Shown here: positions 19,133 to 27,416 of the stretch, piece by piece
How the letters are laid out: each line of letters starts with the position of its first letter
How positions within the stretch are numbered: the first letter of the stretch is position 1
Origin: Tetragenococcus osmophilus
GTDB taxonomy: Bacteria; Bacillota; Bacilli; Lactobacillales; Enterococcaceae
Direction of reading: 5' to 3'
Assembly (NCBI RefSeq): GCF_003795125.1
Contig: NZ_CP027783.1
Coordinates: 558,001 to 622,000 of the forward strand
Length of the DNA: 64,000 nucleotides
Notes under the pieces: generated by a model
Told to the model about the DNA's origin: nothing
The model's input: only the letters and a program-made list of their open reading frames with translations
Databases searched by the model: none
Made by a program: the position numbers and the translations under genes

Positions 19133-20005
19133 TTAATACGCTTCTGTATTTTCCTGTTCTACTTGTGCGCCTTGTTCTTCACCTTGTCCATCAACAATTG
19201 TTTCATCCTCGACAGCTGCAGAAGTTGTTGGAGCCTCTGCCGCCGCTGCCTGTGTAGAAACGCCAAAACGATCGCCTAGTTCTTCCGCTGTTTCTTCAAA
19301 TCTTTCTTGTTGCTCTGGGTTACGAACCTCTTCGATTTGAGCAGCTAAAGCAGCATATTGCTCGTAGGTGATCTCTTCGTCTTCATACTGTGTTAACTTT
19401 TCTTGAATATCTTCCGTACTTTGGAATTGTTCATTCGCTTCTTGCGTATAAGATTGTGCGAGTTCTAACCATTGATCGTCTTCAAAAAATCCTAGGTTAT
19501 CATTCACATCAGCCATGTCTTCTTCCTGCAAGTCTTCATCAGTTATAACGTCATCCTTATATTCTTGCCAGTCAGGCGTTTCTTCAGTGAAAAGACCGTC
19601 AATTTGATCTTGCATATGTAACTTATCCTCTGCGTCTGTTAAACGATCAGACACTGACTCTTTTTGCTGAGCTAGCTCTTGAATGCCTTGAGGTAGTGCG
19701 TTTTCTTCGATTTGAAAATCTTCGGCGCTTACATCGATACGATGGACTTCATTTTTCAAGTCAGTTACATCAGATAGAGTTGTTTCTTCTTTTAAAAGAT
19801 CTTGTTCATCTTCCAAGTAAAGTTCTTCTACCTGTTGTGCTAAATCATTAAGCTCATTTTCTTCTCTTGGCTGTGCTGCATTCGCATAAGCCACTCGTTG
19901 CTGGTATTGCCTTTGATTAGACACATAAAAACCTGCCACACAGATTCCCAAGGCGAGAATACCTGTTACATATACACTGGCACGCTTTAAAAATGGCTTT
20001 TCCAT
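19133..20005 (-). CDS. Acidic membrane-anchored coiled-coil protein of unknown function
   Basis: A 290-residue protein I do not recognise. It has a short basic N-terminus, one membrane segment (about residues 10-28), and then a long extracellular part dominated by Glu, Asp and Gln with heptad-like stretches that suggest coiled coil. The tail (from about residue 250) is low in complexity, with Ala, Thr, Glu and Gln. It is the first gene of the polysaccharide operon, 30 bases before the LCP gene. A structural or regulatory role at the outer membrane face is possible, but no motif supports an enzyme activity. Confidence 0.65.
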   Translation of the reverse strand: MEKPFLKRASVYVTGILALGICVAGFYVSNQRQYQQRVAYANAAQPREENELNDLAQQVEELYLEDEQDLLKEETTLSDVTDLKNEVHRIDVSAEDFQIEENALPQGIQELAQQKESVSDRLTDAEDKLHMQDQIDGLFTEETPDWQEYKDDVITDEDLQEEDMADVNDNLGFFEDDQWLELAQSYTQEANEQFQSTEDIQEKLTQYEDEEITYEQYAALAAQIEEVRNPEQQERFEETAEELGDRFGVSTQAAAAEAPTTSAAVEDETIVDGQGEEQGAQVEQENTEAY

Positions 20006-20063
20006 TAACCAATGAACACCCCTTTTTCACAGAAAATTCAATTTTTTATTACAAACATTTCCT

Positions 20064-20069
20064 AGTATA
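20064..20069 (-). promoter_or_regulatory. Possible -10 box of the polysaccharide operon promoter
   Basis: TATACT stands about 60 bases upstream of the first gene of the operon on the minus strand, in an AT-rich region. No good -35 box at 17 bases could be found, so this is tentative. The rest of 20006-20230 is AT-rich and shows no other gene. Confidence 0.3.
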
Positions 20070-20234
20070 CTTCATATAAACAAAAATAAAAAGAGTTGTA
20101 TAAAAGAAACTTCTTTTTTATTAGTTTTGTGAATTATAAAAAAACGAATGTCTTACTAAAAATTAGTGCTATTAAGCATCCTATTTATTTATAAATAACA
20201 TGAAATTTTATAATGCTTGTTAAATTTTTTATTG

Positions 20235-20262
20235 AAAAAAGCAACCATTATAAGTTGCTTTT
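20235..20262 (-). terminator. Terminator after the GH73/M23 hydrolase gene
   Basis: On the minus strand AAAAGCAAC and GTTGCTTTT form a stem with a short loop, followed by a T run. It lies 13 bases past the stop codon at 20276. Confidence 0.8.
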
Positions 20263-20275
20263 CCTAACCATTCAG

Positions 20276-21301
20276 TTATTCCCCCAACACCTCTATCGGA
20301 TCAAGCAACTGCTCTTGTACTAAGCTTTGCGAACGATTAACCTCAAAATGTAGATGGGGGCCTGTACTATTGCCGGTACTACCTACTAGTGCGATTTGCT
20401 CGCCTTGCTGTACTTCTTGACCTACTTGCACTAGATTTTTCTTACAATGAGCGTATAAAGTAGTCAGTCCATCTGGATGAAGGATCGTGACATAATTTCC
20501 CCAAGAGGGGTGATAAGTCGCACGTGTCACTCGACCTTCTCCAGCGGCTTGGATTTTTGTTCCTTCATCCATCGCTAGATCGATGCCTCGATGAAAAGAT
20601 TGCCCGCGTTTGCCGTAAGTGGAAGTAACGATTGGATCATCTAAGGGAAGGATATAGTCTGTTGTTTCTTTTGTATTTTTTGGTACGTTATCGTAGTCTG
20701 TTAGTTCGTAGTTTATAATAAGTTTATCTAGTTTTTCATGGTAATGAGGATCCGTCGCATAACGCCCGGTCAAAAAGTGTGTAGCAGCTGTATAATCTGA
20801 TGCTACACTTTTCCAAGTTCCTTGATAAAAACTCGGATCATGGGACAATCCATTTTTAATCAACTTCGCATAAGCGTTTAACGAAGCTTCGTAATTGTCA
20901 TACTGGCAAAATGTCGCTTTTGTGGTATACATTCGTCCTTGGCTATCGCTTTCTTGTGTTGGTAGCAAAACACCTTTGCCTTCATACTGCCCTTTGACGC
21001 CAAAGATATTAAAGTAAGGCGCTTGGCTCAATTCACTTTGTCCACTACCAGATTCCAAAATCGCTTGAGCGATCATCACAGAAGCATAGAGATCTTCTTT
21101 TTGTCCAATATCTCGAGCCGTTTCCCCGATTTGTTCAATAAAATTTGCAGTGACATCTTCGCTTTTTTTGTGCGTCGTTTTCCTTTCAATTGTACTTAGG
21201 GGCGTAACTTCCAGCGTATCTGCTACTGCGCTACTTTCTATACTAAATCCTAAGAAGATCCCCACACATAACCCTACACACCATTTCTTTTTTTGTTTCA
21301 A
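20276..21301 (-). CDS. Secreted two-domain peptidoglycan hydrolase: glucosaminidase (GH73) plus M23 endopeptidase
   Basis: A 341-residue exported protein. A signal peptide (KQKKKWCVGLCVGIFLGF, cleavage near Ala-Asp-Thr) is followed by a GH73-type domain with AQAILESGSGQSELS containing the catalytic Glu. The C-terminal LytM/M23 domain has the zinc ligands in FHRGIDLAMDEG and GPHLHFEV. It should cut both glycan strands and peptide cross-links. I choose a TTG start at 21301 because AAGGAGG lies 8 bases before it and the signal peptide then begins at residue 1; the ATG 26 codons upstream gives an odd N-terminus. It forms its own transcription unit. Confidence 0.85.
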   Translation of the reverse strand: MKQKKKWCVGLCVGIFLGFSIESSAVADTLEVTPLSTIERKTTHKKSEDVTANFIEQIGETARDIGQKEDLYASVMIAQAILESGSGQSELSQAPYFNIFGVKGQYEGKGVLLPTQESDSQGRMYTTKATFCQYDNYEASLNAYAKLIKNGLSHDPSFYQGTWKSVASDYTAATHFLTGRYATDPHYHEKLDKLIINYELTDYDNVPKNTKETTDYILPLDDPIVTSTYGKRGQSFHRGIDLAMDEGTKIQAAGEGRVTRATYHPSWGNYVTILHPDGLTTLYAHCKKNLVQVGQEVQQGEQIALVGSTGNSTGPHLHFEVNRSQSLVQEQLLDPIEVLGE

Positions 21302-21481
21302 ATCCAAATCCTCCTTCGATATTTTTGCTTGTACATAATAAAGTACGCAAAAAAAGCGTTCTTTTATTTTTTCTAGCAAAATTTCTTCGAAAAAATATTT
21401 TTCAATGGATATTGTTTGTGTGTTATCAGCTTTTCCCCTATAATTATCGATGATTCTATTTCCAATCTAAGGAGGACAATT

Positions 21482-22636
21482 ATGGAACAGAAGCCGACGA
21501 ATCGGTTTATTCAATTTTTGGGAGGAAAAACTTCCTATTATGTTTTAGGTCTAATTATTTTAAGCGCTATTGCAATCTTTCTGGTAGACAAAGTATCTTT
21601 TGTATTTACCCCATTACTGACAGTCTTATTCTCCATTTTACCGCCTTTTATTTTTGCGGTAGTCATCTTTTATATTTTTAACCCTTTTGTGGGATGGGTT
21701 GAAAAAAAGATGTCACGAACGTGGGCGGTCACTTTGATTTATGTCATAGCGATTATACTCTTCGGAGTGGCCGGCTTTTTCGTGGTTCGTTCTTTAATAA
21801 ATGAAGGACAGGAATTAGCGCAGCAGTTCCCTACAATTTTAGACAATGTACAAGAAGATTTTCGCTCCATTCTGGCGCAATTGCCTTTACAAAATCAACT
21901 TGATACATTAGTTTCATCCGCGAACGACTTAATGAAGACCACCCTTTCTTCACTAGGAAATAACTGGCAAGCGGGTGTTTCAGGCTTAGGTAGCGTCTTT
22001 TCTGCTGTATCGACAACAGCCATTACCTTATTTGTAGGTCCAGTCGTGGCCTTTTTCTTATTAAAAGATCAACAAAGATTTTCTGAAAAAGTCATCAGTC
22101 TTGTTCCCCCTAAGTTCCGCAGTGACTTTAAAATGCTGGCTAGTAAAGCTGATCAACAATTAAGTGCCTTTTTAAAAGGACAACTTCTTTCCAGTGCGAT
22201 ATTAGGGATTATGTACTGGCCTACTTTCTTACTCATTGGACTCAATTATGCGACAATCATGGCCTTTTTAGTCGGACTTTTTAGTCTTGTCCCTTATTTA
22301 GGTTCCGTGGTTACATTTATTCCTGGGCTCATTATTGCCTTGCAACAATCTTTCTTTGAGGCTGTTATGTTTGTCATTGCTTGGTTTGTTATTCAGGCTG
22401 TGCATGGGAACTTGGTTATGCCTCGTGTCATGGGCGATAAGTTACAGTTACACTTTTTAACTATCTTACTTGTTGTATTGATCATGGGGGATTTGTTAGG
22501 GTTTATTGGTGTGCTATTTGGTATTCCGATTTACGCTTTGCTCAAGATTCTCGTACAATACTTGTTCAGTCGCTTTAAGAAAAGGTATAATCACTTTTTC
22601 GGAGATGATGGAAACTATCAGAATCCGGAGATGTAA
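21482..22636 (+). CDS. AI-2E family transporter (PerM/YdbI-like membrane protein)
   Basis: A 384-residue protein with about eight membrane segments and a soluble loop near residues 110-170. The C-terminal half has FLVGLFSLVPYLGSVVTFIP and AVHGNLVMPRVMGDKLQLH, conserved in this family. The family is named after TqsA but members have varied or unproven roles, including Na+ or H+ antiport in halotolerant bacteria. AAGGAGG lies 7 bases before ATG 21482. It stands alone between terminators. Confidence 0.83.
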   Translation: MEQKPTNRFIQFLGGKTSYYVLGLIILSAIAIFLVDKVSFVFTPLLTVLFSILPPFIFAVVIFYIFNPFVGWVEKKMSRTWAVTLIYVIAIILFGVAGFFVVRSLINEGQELAQQFPTILDNVQEDFRSILAQLPLQNQLDTLVSSANDLMKTTLSSLGNNWQAGVSGLGSVFSAVSTTAITLFVGPVVAFFLLKDQQRFSEKVISLVPPKFRSDFKMLASKADQQLSAFLKGQLLSSAILGIMYWPTFLLIGLNYATIMAFLVGLFSLVPYLGSVVTFIPGLIIALQQSFFEAVMFVIAWFVIQAVHGNLVMPRVMGDKLQLHFLTILLVVLIMGDLLGFIGVLFGIPIYALLKILVQYLFSRFKKRYNHFFGDDGNYQNPEM

Positions 22637-22641
22637 ATTCG

Positions 22642-22683
22642 TAAAAAAACCGCTCCCATCTTAGGTTGGAAGTGGTTTTTTTA
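22642..22683 (+). terminator. Terminator after the AI-2E family gene
   Basis: AACCGCT and AGTGGTT form a stem, helped by flanking A and T runs, followed by TTTTTTT. It lies directly after the stop at 22636. Confidence 0.75.
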
Positions 22684-22688
22684 TTAGA

Positions 22689-22725
22689 TATAAAAAACAC
22701 CTCTACTAGAAAGAGGCGTTTTTCT
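22689..22725 (-). terminator. Terminator after the small-protein/quinone-reductase operon
   Basis: A stem of AACACCTCT against AGAGGCGTT with an A run on one side and a T run on the other serves the minus-strand operon ending at 22743 and may work in both directions. Confidence 0.7.
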
Positions 22726-22742
22726 TAACTTCAAAAGTCTTT

Positions 22743-22934
22743 TTAATTTCCCCAGTCATTGGGTGACCAGAGTGTACTGTCCAACTGTCCTTGGATCTGC
22801 TCGGTACGTTTTTGTTGTTCTAAAAGTAAGTCCTTGATTCCCAGCAGTAAAGCTTTTTGTTTGTAATCGCGACTGTCAGCTTCTAATTGGTCGAGTTGAG
22901 CGACGGCCCACTGAATATTTTCTTGCTCTTCCAC
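22743..22934 (-). CDS. Small protein of unknown function (63 aa)
   Basis: A 63-residue acidic, probably helical protein. Its start codon overlaps the stop of the upstream quinone reductase gene by one base, which argues for translation. It is rich in Gln, Leu and Glu, with a WAVAQLDQLE segment, and has no Cys and no membrane segment. I do not recognise a family. Coupling to the oxidoreductase suggests a shared role, but nothing more can be said. Confidence 0.55.
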   Translation of the reverse strand: MEEQENIQWAVAQLDQLEADSRDYKQKALLLGIKDLLLEQQKRTEQIQGQLDSTLWSPNDWGN

Positions 22935-23635
22935 TATAGCGACCCTCCTGCTTGTTCCAAGTACATTTGAATTTCGTCTAATTCCATACGATTATCTTCA
23001 ATGATTTCTTTTACTTGGTCTAAGATAAACGAACTTCCTGCAGGTAACATTTCCTCATCTATAGCTTCCATCTGTTCTAAGGTCCATGCTTCTTTTGCTC
23101 GTAACGTATCAAATTTTTCAATCATCAAATACTGTTGGTAAGCAATTAAAATACGTTTTTTTTCATTTTCTGTCATGTAGTGGAATTGAAAAATGAGAAA
23201 CGGTTTTAAAAATTGCATCTGTGTTTTTTTCGCCATCGCTTGATAAGGCGTAGTTAAAGCGCTAAGGGAAAAACCTTCATTGCCACCGACTTGGTATTCT
23301 TTTTCTGGCATGCCGATAACCAAAACTAAGCCTAATTCTTTGCCTTTTAACTTATTTCCGCCATAACCGTACGCAAAATTTTCAGTTAAAACTTCATCTA
23401 ACCAATGCTTTAACATCGGCGGTGAGGAGTACCAATACAAAGGAAACTGGAAAATAATACGATCATGCTTTTGCAAGAGAGCTTGCTCTTGTTCAATGTC
23501 AATTTTACCATCAGGATAAGTCGTTTCTAAGTGATGATAAGTGATATCAGAAGAATCCGGCAACGCTTCTTTTAAGTACTGCTGGCTCCCAGATTCATCG
23601 ATATCTGGATGTGATACGATAATAAGCGTCTTCAT
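22934..23635 (-). CDS. NAD(P)H-dependent quinone reductase/flavodoxin-fold oxidoreductase
   Basis: A 233-residue flavoprotein of the NQO1/MdaB/KefF group. TLIIVSHPDIDESGSQQYLK binds the FMN/FAD phosphate, and IIFQFPLYWYSSPPMLKHWL is the family signature at the active site. It would reduce quinones or other electrophiles with two electrons. I prefer ATG 23635; AAGGAGG is 12 bases before it, and a nearer TTG in the same frame three codons upstream is possible. It is co-transcribed with the 63-residue protein downstream. Confidence 0.82.
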   Translation of the reverse strand: MKTLIIVSHPDIDESGSQQYLKEALPDSSDITYHHLETTYPDGKIDIEQEQALLQKHDRIIFQFPLYWYSSPPMLKHWLDEVLTENFAYGYGGNKLKGKELGLVLVIGMPEKEYQVGGNEGFSLSALTTPYQAMAKKTQMQFLKPFLIFQFHYMTENEKKRILIAYQQYLMIEKFDTLRAKEAWTLEQMEAIDEEMLPAGSSFILDQVKEIIEDNRMELDEIQMYLEQAGGSL

Positions 23636-23713
23636 AACGTCCAAACGCCTCCTTGTCGTAAACATTATAACAGTTCACTTAAAACTCGTCATGTTCACTG
23701 ATTTATCGTTAGG

Positions 23714-23875
23714 TTATTTCTTGAAAGCTGATCGAATAGCGCCTGCAAGTGTTCCTCTTCGTCTTGCGTTTTGTTGTTTACTTAATTTCTTTTGTTTAGG
23801 TGTAGCTTTTTGGCCTGTGCGAAGCTTTTTTGAAGCTTGCGCCCAGTGGTTCGTTGCACATCTTCTTCCTATCAT
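23714..23875 (-). CDS. Small very basic protein (53 aa), unknown function
   Basis: A 53-codon ORF from ATG 23875 to TAA 23714 with a good ribosome site (GAGGTGA, 7 bases before the ATG). The protein is rich in Lys and Arg. It includes QKATPKQKKLSKQQNARRRG and ends GAIRSAFKK, resembling nucleic-acid or ribosome-binding peptides. It is too short for most ORF callers. The opposite strand has a longer open frame, but that one has no ribosome site. I could not assign a family. Confidence 0.55.
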   Translation of the reverse strand: MIGRRCATNHWAQASKKLRTGQKATPKQKKLSKQQNARRRGTLAGAIRSAFKK

Positions 23876-23959
23876 ACTCTGTCACCTCTTTTCTTGTAAG
23901 CTAACAAGCGCAAACCAATCTGTCAATTTTCTTGCTGAAATATAAACTAAGCAACTGAT

Positions 23960-24233
23960 TTTTTGAATAATAAAATTCGTTATCCAATTTTTTTGTTATT
24001 GATTAAAAGATCTTGTTTCCTTTAGTCATTTTTTCATTATTGATTAACGAATTCTCGTTTCTTTATTCAATATCATCGATTTTCCAAATTATCTTCCTAA
24101 TTTTGTTCCCTTTAGCTTATTATTGATCAACGAATTCCAGATTCTTTATCCAATTTCTCATTATTGATTAAAAGTTTTCGTTTTCTTTAGTCATTTTTTC
24201 GTTATTGATTAACGAATTCTCGTTTATCTCTGG
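23960..24233. repeat. AT-rich degenerate tandem repeats
   Basis: Units of roughly 40-45 bases built round TTATTGATTAA(C/A)G recur about five times. Two copies of CTTTAGTCATTTTTTC plus ATTATTGATTAACGAATTCT (near 24022 and 24193) are almost identical over about 40 bases. The block fills the 358-bp gap between the small basic ORF and the NERD gene. No ORF or clear promoter was seen in it. Confidence 0.6.
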
Positions 24234-25214
24234 CTACTTCCACGTTTTCCTGTGTTCTAATCGCTTAAAGTATTCCATGTCATCTTCAAACCAATAATCA
24301 AATATTAGCCCTTTATTTTCGTGCCCAAAACGTTTTTTCGTTGTAGACTGGATAGCAATAAAGTATTTATGAAGTATATACTTCAAATACGCTTCTTGTA
24401 AGTCTTTTCCAAAAAAGTTTTTTAATCCTTTTAATCTAAGTTCTCGATCGTGAAAGAGGACGCCATATTCAGTGATGGTCCGCGCATAAGCTATTGCTTT
24501 TACTTCTTCATGTCCACAACTACAGATCACTTTATGTTTATTTTGCCGAGTTTTAAACTGATGACAACGTGGGCAGCAAATCCCTTTTTGCAAGTGCTTT
24601 TCTTCATCTAGCGTTAATTGGCGTTTCGTGCGAAATGCCTCTATTTGATACTGCAACAATACAGATTGCAAGTGCGGATAACGCTCTTCCAGTGCTTGTT
24701 TGTTTAATTCCAATAACCACGACGGAATTTCATTGAACGTTAATACCCTTTCGGAAATGTTATCTTTTATTTCGATATTTGAGTCTGGATTTAAAAAGGC
24801 CAAGACGCCTCTTACTTGTACATCCATTTGGTGTTCTTTGAATATATTTTCAAGCACTCGAACGGCTCTGCGTAGCTGATCTAAAATATTTGTTGGTAGT
24901 TTTTTCCCACCACGTTGCCAACTGTTATTTTGTAAAATATAGTTTCCTTGATAGAACTTCATATCGATAATATAGACGATGTTTCCTACGATTAGGATTT
25001 TATCGATTTGAACGATAACGGATTGGTACTGCAAAGTAATGTCATCGATAATCGTTACCTTTCCAAGTAAAAAACTTTCAACCAGTTTATCCATTTGCTG
25101 CTCTCCGAGAAACCCTCTTTGCAATCTTAATAGCGCCCTTTGTTCTTCTTCATCCAATTGTTTGCGTTTGCCTGCTATTTCTAGCCATTGTAATTCATGC
25201 GACTTTTTCCTCAT
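24234..25214 (-). CDS. NERD-domain protein with zinc ribbon
   Basis: A 326-residue protein. The N-terminal half carries a nuclease-related (NERD) domain: RGFLGEQQMDKLVESFL, IVQIDKILIVGNIVYIIDMK and RAVRVLENIF, with the Asp and the ...D-x-K pattern of the PD-(D/E)XK-like fold. A small zinc ribbon follows (CCPRCHQF ... CSCGHEE, about residues 215-240), then a C-terminal region without a known motif. NERD proteins are suspected DNA-processing enzymes of unproven role. I start at ATG 25214 with AGGAGG before it. A group II intron sits 67 bases upstream, possibly between gene and promoter. Confidence 0.8.
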   Translation of the reverse strand: MRKKSHELQWLEIAGKRKQLDEEEQRALLRLQRGFLGEQQMDKLVESFLLGKVTIIDDITLQYQSVIVQIDKILIVGNIVYIIDMKFYQGNYILQNNSWQRGGKKLPTNILDQLRRAVRVLENIFKEHQMDVQVRGVLAFLNPDSNIEIKDNISERVLTFNEIPSWLLELNKQALEERYPHLQSVLLQYQIEAFRTKRQLTLDEEKHLQKGICCPRCHQFKTRQNKHKVICSCGHEEVKAIAYARTITEYGVLFHDRELRLKGLKNFFGKDLQEAYLKYILHKYFIAIQSTTKKRFGHENKGLIFDYWFEDDMEYFKRLEHRKTWK

Positions 25215-25281
25215 TTCATGCCTCCTAATAAAATTATCTTTCACTATTAAGTACGCAAAAAATGAGCAAATCTTTTTTTCA

Positions 25282-27102
25282 ATCGAGTAGGGCGAAATCA
25301 ATCGCCCTCTCACGTCACCTGGACATACGGTTCCGTATCCGGCGACTCCATTATGAATATATGTTATGTCTATATTGGTAGTAATCTAAACAACTGACTA
25401 GGCCTGCTTGGCCTAGTTTTTGTTTAGTTATTGCCCTTCTTACACAGGTTTTGGTAGCTACCCACTGGTAGTGGTTTCCTGCGTACGATGTTAGTTTAGC
25501 TAAGCTCTTATTTACACCTAACTTTTGTAATCCCCATTGTCTCTTGGAGGGAACCTTCCACATCTTCCAGACGATGGTTCGCAATCGCGTTCTTAAATGG
25601 GCGTCGATCCGTTCCATCTTGGCTTTCATGGACGAGCTGGAAAAGTAATTTATCCATCCGCGGATGACTTCATTTAACTTTTCCAGCCTCTTTCTAAAGT
25701 TTATTGACCATTTTCTTTGAGTTAACATTTTGAGTTTTTTCTCGAATTTTCGGACAGAGTCCTCATGAGGTCGGCTCATCCAGCTTTTGGCTTTAGTGTC
25801 GTAATAGAAACTAAATCCTAAATATTTTAGCTGGCTGGGCCGCGTAACCTTTGATTTGGTTCCATTAACTTTTAGCCCTAACTTATTTTCAATCCAACGA
25901 ATGACTGAATGCATCACTCGATTGGCACTTGTTCGGCTTTTAACCATGATGAGACAATCATCGGCGTATCTCACAAAGGCGAGCCCTCGGCTCTCAAGCT
26001 CTTTGTCCAGTTCATTTAGCATGATATTACTAAGAATGGGCGATAAATTCCCTCCTTGTGGGGCTCCTCGATCCGTTGGGTGGTATTCATCGGCGACCAT
26101 GACACCTGCTTTGAGATATTTTCGAATAAGCGATTCTGTGTCTCCGTCTTGGATCATACGATGTACAAGACTCATCAGCCGGTCTTGAGGAACGTTATCA
26201 AAGAATTTTTCTAGATCTATATCAACGATCCATTGATAACCTTCATTGATCGTCTTCAATAATTGATTGACGGCCATTTCACAATTTCTGTTCGGACGAA
26301 ATCCATAGCTAAATTCCGAAAAGTGGGATTCGCATATGGGTGTTATAACCTGAACAATGGCCTGCTGAATCACGCGGTCTATTGTTGTAGGTATACCGAG
26401 TTTTCGTTTCCCACCATCTGACTTTGGGATCCCAACTCTCTTTACAGGTTGGGGCTTGTAGTGTCGCTCTCTTATTTGTTGACAGATCGTTGCCCAGTTG
26501 TCTTGAATATAGGCATGAAGCTCGTCGAGCGTGACTTCGTCAACGCCGCTGGCTCCTTTATTTGCCCGGACTTTTTTATAAGCCTCATTCATATTTTGCC
26601 GGTCAAGGATACGTTCTAACATCTTCGACATAATGTGCGCGACTCCTTTCCGCTTTTAAGTATTCGTCTTAGATTGGCGTAGCTACCGACTCATTTACGT
26701 TTTGTCTACCACTACTATCAGACAGTACTTAAAACATACATTTTGTGTTGCACTATTCCATGGTTCAGTCCTTCGGAAACATGGTTTCCTACTATGACAT
26801 CTGCTGACTTCTCACTATTCGTTGTTACTACTAAATCGTTAGTGAGACCTCACGGGATAAGTGTTATCTCTTTCCTCGTTTACCCATAAGGTTTACGCCA
26901 CAAGATTACGGTTACCTTTTGGACTTTATCGCCTTTAGCCGACTTATCCGCTCGTAGCGCCTTCCTACCTTATTCCTGTTCGTTGGGCCACGATTTCGCT
27001 ATTGCTTCCTCTCTCCCGTGCCTCACAGCACGAAACTTGCAAGTCGCTTTGGGATTCGTTGGTAACGACGCTCCACAGAGACTTTCACTCTAGACATAAC
27101 AC
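25282..27102 (-). mobile_element. Group II intron with encoded reverse transcriptase
   Basis: The RNA-encoding parts surround the RT gene. Domain V is visible at about 25310-25345 as a stem GTCGCCGGATACG with a GAAC loop and CGTATGTCCAGGTGAC. Domain VI follows as GAGAGGGCG...CGCCCTACTC ending CGAT at 25282. The 5' end is placed at GTGTTATG (27102), which only partly fits the GUGYG consensus, so this edge may be off by some bases. About 470 bases of the 5' RNA (domains I-III) precede the RT gene. The intron lies 15 bases past the T run of the glsB-like terminator on the same strand. Confidence 0.85.
25351..26631 (-). CDS. ltrA: Group II intron reverse transcriptase/maturase
   Basis: A 426-residue intron-encoded protein. 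RT blocks are clear: RANKGASGVDEVTLDELHAY, GIPKSDGGKRKLGIPTTIDR, SYGFRPNRNCEMAV, IVDIDLEKFFDNV, APQGGNLSPILSNIMLNELD and the catalytic FVRYADDCLIMV. A maturase (X) domain follows with GWINYFSS. The protein ends YQYRHNIYS with no HNH endonuclease, which is usual for several bacterial classes that target single-stranded or terminator DNA. It is intact and probably supports splicing. Confidence 0.92.
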   Translation of the reverse strand: MSKMLERILDRQNMNEAYKKVRANKGASGVDEVTLDELHAYIQDNWATICQQIRERHYKPQPVKRVGIPKSDGGKRKLGIPTTIDRVIQQAIVQVITPICESHFSEFSYGFRPNRNCEMAVNQLLKTINEGYQWIVDIDLEKFFDNVPQDRLMSLVHRMIQDGDTESLIRKYLKAGVMVADEYHPTDRGAPQGGNLSPILSNIMLNELDKELESRGLAFVRYADDCLIMVKSRTSANRVMHSVIRWIENKLGLKVNGTKSKVTRPSQLKYLGFSFYYDTKAKSWMSRPHEDSVRKFEKKLKMLTQRKWSINFRKRLEKLNEVIRGWINYFSSSSMKAKMERIDAHLRTRLRTIVWKMWKVPSKRQWGLQKLGVNKSLAKLTSYAGNHYQWVATKTCVRRAITKQKLGQAGLVSCLDYYQYRHNIYS

Positions 27103-27116
27103 ATGCCCGTCATACT

Positions 27117-27150
27117 AAAAAAAAGACCTACTGAAAAATTCAGTAGGCCA
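27117..27150 (-). terminator. Terminator after the GlsB-like gene
   Basis: CCTACTGAA and TTCAGTAGG form a 9-bp stem with a 3-base loop, followed by TTTTTTTT on the minus strand. It ends the glsB-like gene and lies just before the group II intron. Confidence 0.85.
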
Positions 27151-27155
27151 CGCTT

Positions 27156-27395
27156 TTATCTTCTACCTAGGAAAAAGGAAACAACGGCTACAACGATAAC
27201 CGCTCCGATAATCGATGGGATTAACGCCATTCCACCAAGGGAAGGGCCCCAACTTCCTAGAATTGCTTGTCCAATAGATGAACCCACAAGTCCTGCAATC
27301 ACGTTAAAAATGATGCCTGATCCACCTCTATTTGTAATAGCGCCAGCGATTGCACCAATGATGCCGCCGACAATGATTGTCCAAAGCCAACCCAT
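27156..27395 (-). CDS. GlsB/YeaQ/YmgE family stress-response membrane protein
   Basis: A 79-residue protein with three hydrophobic segments and the family pattern GWLWTIIVGGIIGAIAGAI ... NVIAGLVGSSIG ... IIGAVIVVAVVSFFLGR. Members are small general-stress membrane proteins (transglycosylase-associated family); in enterococci GlsB-type proteins are linked to envelope and bile stress. ATG 27395 is preferred, with AAAGGAG 9 bases before; a TTG three codons upstream is closer to the site. It follows a pyruvyl-transferase-like gene after about 20 bases. Confidence 0.85.
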   Translation of the reverse strand: MGWLWTIIVGGIIGAIAGAITNRGGSGIIFNVIAGLVGSSIGQAILGSWGPSLGGMALIPSIIGAVIVVAVVSFFLGRR

Positions 27396-27416
27396 AGTTA
27401 ACAACTCCTTTTATTT

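Noticed and set aside
23541-23945. Plus-strand ORF of 134 codons
   Set aside because: It overlaps the quinone reductase start and the small basic ORF, has no ribosome site, and its Cys/Phe-rich product resembles no protein.
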